A stretch of 39,141 bases of DNA from Clostridia bacterium (GTDB taxonomy: Bacteria; Bacillota; Clostridia; Oscillospirales; Acutalibacteraceae). The number at the start of each line of letters is the position of its first letter. Positions within the stretch are counted from its first letter, which is position 1. Where the stretch lies: contig JAFVVQ010000018.1 of the NCBI GenBank assembly GCA_017502085.1, positions 1 to 39,141 on the forward strand. Reading direction: 5' to 3'. Of this stretch, positions 1 to 5,739 are shown in pieces. Made by a program: the position numbers and the translations under genes. The notes below the pieces were generated by a model, which saw nothing but the letters and a program-made list of their open reading frames with translations, ran no database searches and was not told the origin of the DNA.

Positions 1-39
1 CCTACGTTTTTCAAACTATTAAAAGGAGTTTTTTATTTT

Positions 40-297
40 ATGATTAATAACATTATTTCTTGTGAATTTAATATCGATACCGCTTGTGTTGAGGTGAAAC
101 TCGCCGACGGTTCAATGGTGTCAATCGACTGCATTGCCGTTGAAAACGAATATGCAAACAATATGTACGAAACATCTGAACTTGATTTTCTCATTTATAA
201 CGAGCCGATGAGTTATGTCAGATTACTGCTCAGCGGTAAGATGGAAGAATATTTAAAAAACAGCACGGACTACACACCGTTGTCAGATTTGAGATAA
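40..297 (+). CDS. Small DUF6061-like protein
   Basis: This is an 85-residue acidic cytosolic protein with no signal peptide or membrane segment. The ATG at 40 is preceded by AAAAGGAG at 21-28, so the start is well supported. The pattern ISCEFN...VKLADGSMVSIDC...NMYETSELDFLIYNEP resembles, from memory, small conserved Clostridia proteins grouped as DUF6061, which are common on or near mobile elements. No function is known for that family and I see no catalytic motif. It ends 38 bases before the promoter of the sigma factor gene, which is therefore probably transcribed separately. The product is likely real, but its role is unknown. Confidence 0.7.
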   Translation: MINNIISCEFNIDTACVEVKLADGSMVSIDCIAVENEYANNMYETSELDFLIYNEPMSYVRLLLSGKMEEYLKNSTDYTPLSDLR

Positions 298-335
298 TAA
301 TTCTAGAAAACAATTTCCTAGGATAAATCTTTTCT

Positions 336-364
336 TTGACATAACCATATTAAACTGTTATAAT
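336..364 (+). promoter_or_regulatory. Sigma-A promoter of the ECF sigma gene
   Basis: TTGACA at 336-341 and TATAAT at 359-364 are separated by exactly 17 bases. Both hexamers match the vegetative consensus perfectly. The expected start site is near 371, giving a leader of about 37 bases before the sigma factor gene. The sigma gene thus looks constitutively transcribed, with control left to the anti-sigma factor. Confidence 0.85.
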
Positions 365-407
365 TAGACAAATGTGTAAATAATTTGACGAAAAAGGGTG
401 ATATTTG

Positions 408-956
408 TTGATAAGTTTTGAAAGAGCGACTGAGATTGCTAATTTATACTATAACGACATATATCATCTTTGTCTTTCAAGACTCAAAAAGGAAGAAAAT
501 GCTGCTGATGTTACTCAGGAGGTTTTTCTTTTCTTCCAGGAAAAATACAATGAACTTGAAGATGAATACATAAAAGCATGGCTATATAAAGTTGCCGACA
601 ACAAAATAAAAGAGCAGTTCAGAGCTATTGCCAAGAGAGAAAAAGAGCTTATTTACGGAACGGTTTTCGCTTCGCAAACAAGCACGGATATCCTTTATGA
701 AATGGAAGAAGATAATAAGGTGACCCCGGAAGAGCTTGAGGAAAAGAAGAAGAGCATTCTTTCTTCGTTAAGTGAAAAAGAGCTTGAGCTTTTCGAAATG
801 GTTTACACCAAACATATGGAATACAAAGAATTGGCAAAGACTTTTGATATTTCTGAACACGCAGTAAGGGCAAGAGTTTACAGACTGAGATTGAAAATAA
901 AAGAAAAAACAGCGTTCATATTCATGGCAATTCTGCTTCTTTTTATGCGTTTTTAA
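408..956 (+). CDS. ECF-family RNA polymerase sigma factor
   Basis: This 182-residue protein belongs to the extracytoplasmic-function sigma-70 family and would direct RNA polymerase to a small set of promoters. Region 2 lies at about residues 5-75 (NAADVTQEVFLFFQEKY, then KAWLYKVADNKIKEQFR). Region 4 lies at about 115-168, with the helix-turn-helix EYKELAKTFDISEHAVRARVYRLR. Two adjacent TTG codons (405 and 408) are possible starts; 408 gives the better spacing to AGGGTGAT at 395-402. The last 14 residues are strongly hydrophobic (FIFMAILLLFMRF), an unusual tail that could touch the membrane or a membrane anti-sigma. The gene directly precedes an anti-sigma-like operon. Its likely targets carry the TGCGTGACAAA/CGTCATATATA element at 985 and 2877. 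Confidence 0.88.
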   Translation: MISFERATEIANLYYNDIYHLCLSRLKKEENAADVTQEVFLFFQEKYNELEDEYIKAWLYKVADNKIKEQFRAIAKREKELIYGTVFASQTSTDILYEMEEDNKVTPEELEEKKKSILSSLSEKELELFEMVYTKHMEYKELAKTFDISEHAVRARVYRLRLKIKEKTAFIFMAILLLFMRF

Positions 957-984
957 AAAATTTTCAAAAAAATATAAATTTTTT

Positions 985-1015
985 GCGTGACAAAATGCAA
1001 TTCCCGTCATATATA
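985..1015 (+). promoter_or_regulatory. Putative ECF promoter, copy A (anti-sigma operon)
   Basis: TGCGTGACAAA begins at 984-985 and CGTCATATATA ends at 1015, with a 10-base spacer. The element is repeated almost exactly, with the same spacing and the same upstream T6 run, at 2876-2907. CGTC is a common ECF -10 core. TGAC (988-991) and GTCA (1006-1009) also form an inverted repeat, so binding by a dimeric regulator is an alternative. The element lies between the sigma gene and the anti-sigma-like gene. Confidence 0.65.
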
Positions 1016-1070
1016 CATGAAGGGAGGTATTGCATTTTATCAATCATAACTACAGGAGGTGAACAAATCC

Positions 1071-1880
1071 ATGGGAAACAGACAAGATTTCAGCGCCGAA
1101 AAACAGTCTTTAAAAGACAAGCTTATGGCTATAATTCTGCTTGAAACTTCAAAGGACTATAAGGAAATGGACAGCGACCTTGTAACGGAATGCGTTGATT
1201 TTCTCATGGAGCTTGAAGGAAAAGAAAGACTTACAAAATCAGAAATCGAAGAAAGAGTAAGCAAAATACCGTTCAAAGGAAAGGTAACGGCAATAAACTC
1301 ATATGCCAAGAAGAAAATAAGGGCAAAGAGAATTGCTGTTATAGCCGCCGTACTTGCGGTGCTGCTTGCAATTTTCTCAATTGTTGCCATTTCTTTGGGC
1401 AGCGCAGAAGACAGTATAGTCGACCGCTATATAAAACAAATCGTTGAATTTATGAAAGGCGGCGACGGTCTGGCTTTTGAAAATATAGAATTAATAAAAG
1501 ATAATAAATCAAAAACTTATTCTTCCACAGAAGAGCTTGTCAGAGATGAAAAAATAGCTATTCTGTTCCCGACCTGGCTTCCTGATAATGAAAAGATAAC
1601 AACATGCTGGTATATTGACGATGTTACGAGCAGCACGCATTATATTTTTGCGTCTGAAAATCCGAAACACGGAATCACCATTTATCTTAAAAGAACAATT
1701 GCAAATGAAATCAAAGAAGAAAGTCAGATGAAAAAGATTATAAACCTGAATGTTTATATCACAAAAGATGATATTTCAGTCCAAGGTATGTTTGAACACA
1801 AGGGATATTTATATTCTGTCGGAGCAAGTACGGAAGAAGAGCTTTTGAAAATTATAGAGAATCTTAAGGAGATTAAATGA
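1071..1880 (+). CDS. Membrane anti-sigma-factor-like protein (DUF4367-type C-terminus)
   Basis: This is a 269-residue single-pass membrane protein encoded just after the ECF sigma gene, and it is the probable anti-sigma factor. The cytosolic N-terminus (about 1-85) contains EMDSDLVTEC at 32-41. A basic stretch KKKIRAKR precedes one membrane helix at about 87-110. The extracytoplasmic part ends in a domain (about 155-269) resembling DUF4367, with PTWLP and a final ASTEEELLKIIENL. I start at ATG 1071, because the upstream GTG at 1059 lies inside the ribosome binding site AGGAGGTGA (1054-1062). Transcription probably starts from the ECF-type element at 985-1015, giving an autoregulated loop. The anti-sigma role is inferred from position, topology and the shared N-terminal motif with the gene at 2937; there is no classical zinc anti-sigma motif. 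Confidence 0.75.
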   Translation: MGNRQDFSAEKQSLKDKLMAIILLETSKDYKEMDSDLVTECVDFLMELEGKERLTKSEIEERVSKIPFKGKVTAINSYAKKKIRAKRIAVIAAVLAVLLAIFSIVAISLGSAEDSIVDRYIKQIVEFMKGGDGLAFENIELIKDNKSKTYSSTEELVRDEKIAILFPTWLPDNEKITTCWYIDDVTSSTHYIFASENPKHGITIYLKRTIANEIKEESQMKKIINLNVYITKDDISVQGMFEHKGYLYSVGASTEEELLKIIENLKEIK

Positions 1881-1881
1881 C

Positions 1882-2277
1882 ATGAAAAAAATTCTTGCTC
1901 TCATTCTGGCGATAGCCTCGGTTTTTTCTCTCGCAACCTTTTCAGCCTCCGCAGAGGATGCGGATGAAAATACAGTTGTCATAACAAGAGGTGACATGGA
2001 TTTCGTTTTTGAAGCGGGCGTTTCCGAAGACCTTATGAACAGCTTCATTCATTCAGTCGAAACGGATCACGATGACTGCGAAGATACCGCAGCCTACGGG
2101 CTCATGTGTACTCTTTTCGGTCATAAGATTGAAAGCTCGACTGCACATACAATAACTCATAATGCTAAGACTACTGCACCCCGCTGCCTTAAAAACACAT
2201 ACTATGTTGAGGCCTGCACAAGATGTGATTACACAGCAAAAGAGCTGATTCGTTCAGAATACATAAGCTGCTGCTAA
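1882..2277 (+). CDS. Small secreted Cys-rich protein of the ECF operon
   Basis: This 131-residue protein has a clear signal peptide (MKK, hydrophobic core, ASA at 22-24, predicted cut before EDAD). The mature part has seven cysteines at 66, 76, 102, 112, 115, 130 and 131. They include a CTRC pair and a terminal CC, spaced as if for disulfides or metal. The recognisable stretch is CTLFGHKIES...PRCLKNTYYVEACTRCDYT. I recall similar small secreted proteins of unknown function in Clostridia but cannot name a family. The start is one base after the anti-sigma stop codon, with TAAGGAG overlapping the end of the previous gene, so the two are translationally linked. It may be the extracytoplasmic effector or ligand of the sigma/anti-sigma pair (inference). 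Confidence 0.75.
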   Translation: MKKILALILAIASVFSLATFSASAEDADENTVVITRGDMDFVFEAGVSEDLMNSFIHSVETDHDDCEDTAAYGLMCTLFGHKIESSTAHTITHNAKTTAPRCLKNTYYVEACTRCDYTAKELIRSEYISCC

Positions 2278-2307
2278 ACATAAAAACGCAAAACAACTTC
2301 TAATTCT

Positions 2308-2337
2308 TTGCCGATGCGCCTTGCCGTGCATCGGCAA
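2308..2337 (+). other. Intercistronic hairpin without T tract
   Basis: TTGCCGATGC (2308-2317) pairs perfectly with GCATCGGCAA (2328-2337). No T run follows, so this is not a standard intrinsic terminator. It sits between the Cys-rich gene and the SLOG gene and could tune expression or stabilise mRNA ends. Confidence 0.5.
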
Positions 2338-2357
2338 TAACCTTTGGGTGAGAGAAA

Positions 2358-2834
2358 ATGAAAGAGAAATTAACCGTCAGCCTGTTCGGTCACAGGTTTA
2401 TTGATGAACATAACGCCGTCGAAGGCAAGCTTTATGAGCTTTTGCGTATTGTTATGCAAAACGGAAACAGAGAAATCGAATTTCTTCTGGGCAGAAACGG
2501 CGATTTTGACCTGATGGCGGCTTCGGTTATACGAAAGCTGAAAAAAGAAACGGGCAATGAAAATGCTTTTCTAACCCTTGTTCTTCCTTATGAAACCGCT
2601 GAACTCCGAAACAATACCGAATCATTTGAAAGCTACTATGATTCAATAGAAATCTGTGATTCGCAAAACTTCAAATTTGCAATTGTGGCAAGAAACAGAG
2701 ATATGATTGACCGTTCGGATATGGTTGTTGTTTATGTCAAAAACGAATCGGGCGGTGCCTTTCAAGCCCTGAAATATGCAGAAAAGAATCAAAAACGAAT
2801 CATAAATCTTTATTATACCCAAAACGAAGAATAA
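2358..2834 (+). CDS. SLOG-family Rossmann-like protein
   Basis: This 158-residue cytosolic protein has the hallmarks of the SLOG (Smf/DprA-LOG-like) fold. These are an N-terminal VSLFGHRFID strand-loop, a central LLGRNGDFDLMAASVIRKLKK segment, SDMVVVYV, and a closing GGAFQALKYAEKN helix. SLOG proteins bind nucleotides or related ligands, and many small phage/Firmicute members are uncharacterised. ATG 2358 follows GGGTGAG. The gene is the last member of the ECF-controlled operon and ends at a strong terminator. Its place with a sigma/anti-sigma pair and a Cys-rich secreted protein suggests a sensing or stress role, but no reaction can be assigned. Confidence 0.72.
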   Translation: MKEKLTVSLFGHRFIDEHNAVEGKLYELLRIVMQNGNREIEFLLGRNGDFDLMAASVIRKLKKETGNENAFLTLVLPYETAELRNNTESFESYYDSIEICDSQNFKFAIVARNRDMIDRSDMVVVYVKNESGGAFQALKYAEKNQKRIINLYYTQNEE

Positions 2835-2867
2835 CCGAGTCTGAAAAGAGACTCGGTTAATTTTTTT
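2833..2867 (+). terminator. Intrinsic terminator after SLOG gene
   Basis: AACCGAGTCT (2833-2842) and AGACTCGGTT (2849-2858) form a perfect 10-bp stem with a six-base loop, followed by AATTTTTTT. The stem overlaps the stop codon of the SLOG gene. The next ECF-type promoter starts a few bases later. Confidence 0.9.
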
Positions 2868-2876
2868 GAGTTTTTT

Positions 2877-2907
2877 GCGTGACAAATCCGATTTTTCGTC
2901 ATATATA
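2877..2907 (+). promoter_or_regulatory. Putative ECF promoter, copy B
   Basis: TGCGTGACAAA (2876-2886), a 10-base spacer, then CGTCATATATA (2897-2907). Both blocks are identical to copy A at 985-1015 while the spacer differs (TCCGATTTTT against ATGCAATTCC), so the blocks rather than the whole region are conserved. It stands directly upstream of the 68-residue gene at 2937. Confidence 0.65.
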
Positions 2908-2936
2908 AATATAGACAAAAATCAGGGGTGATCTTT

Positions 2937-3143
2937 TTGAAAGAATATAAACGCTGTCTTACTATAATAAGAACATATCTGAATGACAAAACTCTTAAAC
3001 TTAATGCAAAAAAGCTGGATAAGATTATCAGCGAAGAACTTGAAAAACCGATAAATGAAATGGATACACATTTGATTGATCTTTGCTTGAATGCTCTTGT
3101 TGCATACAGAACATATATGTCAGAACGTCAAAAGAAGAACTGA
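2937..3143 (+). CDS. Soluble anti-sigma-domain-like small protein
   Basis: This is a 68-residue helical protein of unknown family. Its segment KKLDKIISEELEKPINEMDTHLIDLCLNAL can be aligned with DKLMAIILLETSKDYKEMDSDLVTECVDFL of the anti-sigma-like protein at 1071, sharing the EMDxxLxxxC core. It has no membrane segment. I choose TTG 2937, because the GTG at 2928 lies inside the ribosome binding site AGGGGTGAT (2924-2932). It has its own copy of the ECF-type promoter and its own downstream hairpin. It may be a second, soluble partner of the sigma factor (inference). The paralogy is weak because the shared region is short. Confidence 0.7.
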   Translation: MKEYKRCLTIIRTYLNDKTLKLNAKKLDKIISEELEKPINEMDTHLIDLCLNALVAYRTYMSERQKKN

Positions 3144-3157
3144 ACTATAATACAACG

Positions 3158-3200
3158 AAGCCATACAAGTTGACCTTAAATCAGCTTGTATGGCTTGTTA
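3158..3200 (+). terminator. Long hairpin after the 68-residue gene
   Basis: AAGCCATACAAGTTGA (3158-3173) pairs with TCAGCTTGTATGGCTT (3181-3196), a 16-bp stem with one G-T pair. It is followed by GTTAGTTTTAT, a weak T tract. It lies between two convergent genes and probably terminates the plus-strand transcript. Confidence 0.65.
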
Positions 3201-3228
3201 GTTTTATGTCGAATTTTTATGACACATA

Positions 3229-4899
3229 TTAATTGTCGTTATCATCCTCATTATCATCAGACACATAATCCGTAGAATAAACAGCCTCACTTGAAATTGA
3301 CTGTCTGTAATCTTCCGCTGCCATTGTTTTTGTGAATTCGGCGGTAGGATCGATCTGATGAACAAGTGCTTCAAGTTCATCAACATTTGAATAGAAAAAT
3401 TCTTTTCTCAGGTTTACTTTGTTTACTCGTTTTTCGTTCAGTTGAGTATGGATTTGACTTTCAAGTTCAACCGCATTGTTTGAGAAAATAAAGCAATGAA
3501 CATCAAATTCAAACGGAACACTGGCACTGCCAAGCTCATCAACTCTTTCTTGAGGATTGAGGCGTCTTGTCATACCGATTTTAAACATATTTTCTCCGAA
3601 TGAACCAAGGTTACTGATAACGTAAATATTTCCTGCTTTACCGTTCTGCAACTTAACAATTTCGTCTTTCTTAATTATCATATCAGACATCTGTGCTTTA
3701 AGCTCGGCAATCTTTGCTTCTAATGCAGAAACCTCATCGGCGGAAGCACTCTGCATTTGTGCTTCAACACTGCTGATTTCATTACGGTATTTTTCTTCTT
3801 CAGCTTCGAATTTTGCTTTCTGAAGTTCAAGTTCTTTGCGTTCTTTTGCCTCCTGTCTCATCTGTTCACGGATCGCGATTTGTTCTTGTCTTGCCTGTTC
3901 TTTTTTAACGTAATAGTTGTATTCGATTTTTACAGCGTTGATATAAAGATACTCCATAGTACCGATAAAGGCAGAAAGCGTACCAACCATATTCTGATTT
4001 GCCTTGCTGACCATTTCAAGATATTTTGATGTCATGCTTTTTATTGAATCAACGCCAACATCAAGTTTTTCATATTTAAGGGATGTGAGAACGTTCTGCA
4101 ATTCGGAATCAAGTGCAACAACAATCAAATCATAAAGAGCCTGGTTAACTTTTGTTGTGTATCTGCCTCGATACTGTTCTTTGACTTTTTCAATCTCTTT
4201 TTTATTATCATTAAATGCTTTGCGAAGTTCCCTCATATCCATGCAGTGAAGCTTGAGGGTAACGGTAGGAGCAAGTTCTTCCAAATCACTTACGATAGAT
4301 TCAGGTATCTTACACTGTTCAAACGTCGGAACATATCCGAAATATGTATTTATGGAATAGTCGATTGCTCTGTATAACTCTTTTGTTTTATTAAGTTTAT
4401 TAGTAGCTGTTTTGAGCTGTTTCAGAGATTTTTCGTAATCTTCTTTTAAACCGGTGATTCTGTTTTGGTAGTTAACAACTTCGGAATTTAAAGTCGCAAT
4501 TTCACCGTTTAATTTGTCAACCTCTGCTTTTGTTTGGGTGTATTCTTTAAATCCCAGCTTTTCTGCTTGTTCTTCCAGTTCCTTCTTCTCTCGCTGACAT
4601 AAATCCAGGTTTTCTTTTTGTTTTTCCAAATCATTTTTCAGAGAGTCGATGTATTCCTTTTCCTTCTTCTTGTGAATGATGAAAGGTAACAGAATCAATA
4701 CAACTCCAAGGATAGTTGTAACGGGATTTGAAAGAATTGCAATTAAAATAGTGAGAACAACCAAATAAACAATTAATATTGTTCTTTGTTTCTTGGATTT
4801 TTCATCGTTTGACGGATTAACCGTGTTGAGTTCAGCTCCACACTTAGAACAATACCCGGTATTGTTTTTGCTTTCAAAATTACATTTTGGACAACGCAT
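3229..4899 (-). CDS. Zinc-ribbon, DUF4041 and GIY-YIG-type (T5orf172) membrane protein
   Basis: This is a 556-residue multidomain protein. An N-terminal zinc ribbon (C3, C6, C17, C20) is followed by a hydrophobic hairpin at about 37-80. Long coiled coils at about 80-170 and 320-410 flank a DUF4041-like middle. The C-terminus is a T5orf172/MUG113-type domain of the GIY-YIG superfamily (GNIYVISNLGSFGENMFKIGMTRR...ERVDELGSASVPFEFDVHCFI...ELESQIHTQLNEKRVN). DUF4041 plus GIY-YIG is a known pairing in phage- and defence-related proteins; the membrane and zinc-ribbon N-terminus is less usual. Nuclease activity is possible but unproven. ATG 4899 has AGGAGG at 4908-4913. The LytTR gene lies 66 bases upstream on the same strand, so they may share a transcript. 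Confidence 0.8.
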   Translation of the reverse strand: MRCPKCNFESKNNTGYCSKCGAELNTVNPSNDEKSKKQRTILIVYLVVLTILIAILSNPVTTILGVVLILLPFIIHKKKEKEYIDSLKNDLEKQKENLDLCQREKKELEEQAEKLGFKEYTQTKAEVDKLNGEIATLNSEVVNYQNRITGLKEDYEKSLKQLKTATNKLNKTKELYRAIDYSINTYFGYVPTFEQCKIPESIVSDLEELAPTVTLKLHCMDMRELRKAFNDNKKEIEKVKEQYRGRYTTKVNQALYDLIVVALDSELQNVLTSLKYEKLDVGVDSIKSMTSKYLEMVSKANQNMVGTLSAFIGTMEYLYINAVKIEYNYYVKKEQARQEQIAIREQMRQEAKERKELELQKAKFEAEEEKYRNEISSVEAQMQSASADEVSALEAKIAELKAQMSDMIIKKDEIVKLQNGKAGNIYVISNLGSFGENMFKIGMTRRLNPQERVDELGSASVPFEFDVHCFIFSNNAVELESQIHTQLNEKRVNKVNLRKEFFYSNVDELEALVHQIDPTAEFTKTMAAEDYRQSISSEAVYSTDYVSDDNEDDNDN

Positions 4900-4965
4900 A
4901 TTTTTTACCTCCTGATAATTAAATAAAAGAATTTATGTGTATGATATAAATCGAGAAATGTTATA

Positions 4966-5469
4966 TTACTTTTCACCGAATTTTAAAAATGAATTTCTGA
5001 ACGAATTAAATTTCCGTGAAGATATATAAACCGGATATTCTACGCTCTTGTATTTTACCTTTACCCACTCCCTTGTAACCTCATCGACATAATTAAGATT
5101 TACAATAAAACTGTGATGCGGTTGGGCAAATATTTTAAGGTCGAGAATACCTTTCCAATGGTCAAGTCGGTAGTTAGTTTCAATTTTTCTGTCAGTCAAA
5201 TACAATACAGATTTTCTGTCTTCAATTGCTATGTAAAGAATCTCGTGCGGGTAAATCCTGCAAACATCTTTATTGCTTGTTTGCACAATGATTCCTGAGT
5301 TGCAACAATATTTTTTGCAAGCGTTTTCTTCACCGCTGAAATCAAAACAAAATCTGTCACAGCCGCAACACTCGAGCAGATTATATGCAATATCATTTTG
5401 CTCCATAAATTCAATCAGTTTTGCTTTGGTTGCCTCCTTTTCTGCCGCACTGCATACTAAAAAACCCAT
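4966..5469 (-). CDS. LytTR transcriptional regulator with Cys-rich N-terminus
   Basis: This 167-residue protein ends in a LytTR DNA-binding domain (about 65-165: VCRIYPHEILYIAIEDRKSVLYL...FAQPHHSFIVNLNYVDEV). The N-terminus is not a receiver domain. It carries a Cys cluster (LECCGCDRFCFDF and ACKKYCC) that could bind metal or sense redox state (inference). I place the start at ATG 5469, which has GAGGAAGGTG five bases upstream; the earlier in-frame ATG at 5490 lacks a binding site. A degenerate copy of the ECF-type element lies at 5509-5548. Downstream is the DUF4041/GIY-YIG gene. Confidence 0.82.
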   Translation of the reverse strand: MGFLVCSAAEKEATKAKLIEFMEQNDIAYNLLECCGCDRFCFDFSGEENACKKYCCNSGIIVQTSNKDVCRIYPHEILYIAIEDRKSVLYLTDRKIETNYRLDHWKGILDLKIFAQPHHSFIVNLNYVDEVTREWVKVKYKSVEYPVYISSRKFNSFRNSFLKFGEK

Positions 5470-5508
5470 AAAAACACCTTCCTCATTCATAATACAGAAA
5501 TGAATTTC

Positions 5509-5548
5509 TATATATAAATGAGGAAAATCGCATAATGTTACGAAAAAA
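5509..5548 (-). promoter_or_regulatory. Possible degenerate ECF-type promoter, copy C
   Basis: Read on the minus strand, TTTTTT, CGTAACATTATGC, GATTTT and CCTCATTTATATA line up with copy A at 979-1015 in the same order and spacing: T6, GTGACA, ATGC, ATT, CGTCAT, TATA. By hand about 21 of 29 positions agree, but the -10 core is CCTC rather than CGTC and -35 is GTAAC rather than GTGAC. It lies about 40 bases upstream of the LytTR start codon. Confidence 0.35.
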
Positions 5549-5662
5549 TTTTTGCTTTTTCAGACTTTCTCTGTTTTATACAAATGAACCAACGTGTACT
5601 TGTGCAGAATTACAACAGTCCACCCGGCTGTACCAGATGTTTGTTCTTGCACTTAAATGCGT

Positions 5663-5707
5663 CTAAAAGTCCACACCACAGAAAGCTTCAGTGGTGCGGA
5701 CTTTTAG
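5663..5707 (-). terminator. Terminator hairpin after the SIR2 gene
   Basis: CTAAAAGTCCACACCAC (5663-5679) pairs with GTGGTGCGGACTTTTAG (5691-5707), 17 bp with one mismatch and an 11-base loop. It lies just past the minus-strand stop at 5740. The arm ends in a T4 run on either strand. The rest of 5491-5739 shows no gene. Confidence 0.6.
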
Positions 5708-5739
5708 TTCTAACAGAACACTTAACTAGTTAGGCGATT

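Noticed and set aside
1021-1062. Tiny leader ORF (TTG 1030 to TGA 1062) before the anti-sigma gene
   Set aside because: The AGGGAGG at 1021-1027 is too close to the TTG for normal initiation, and the ORF simply overlaps the real binding site.
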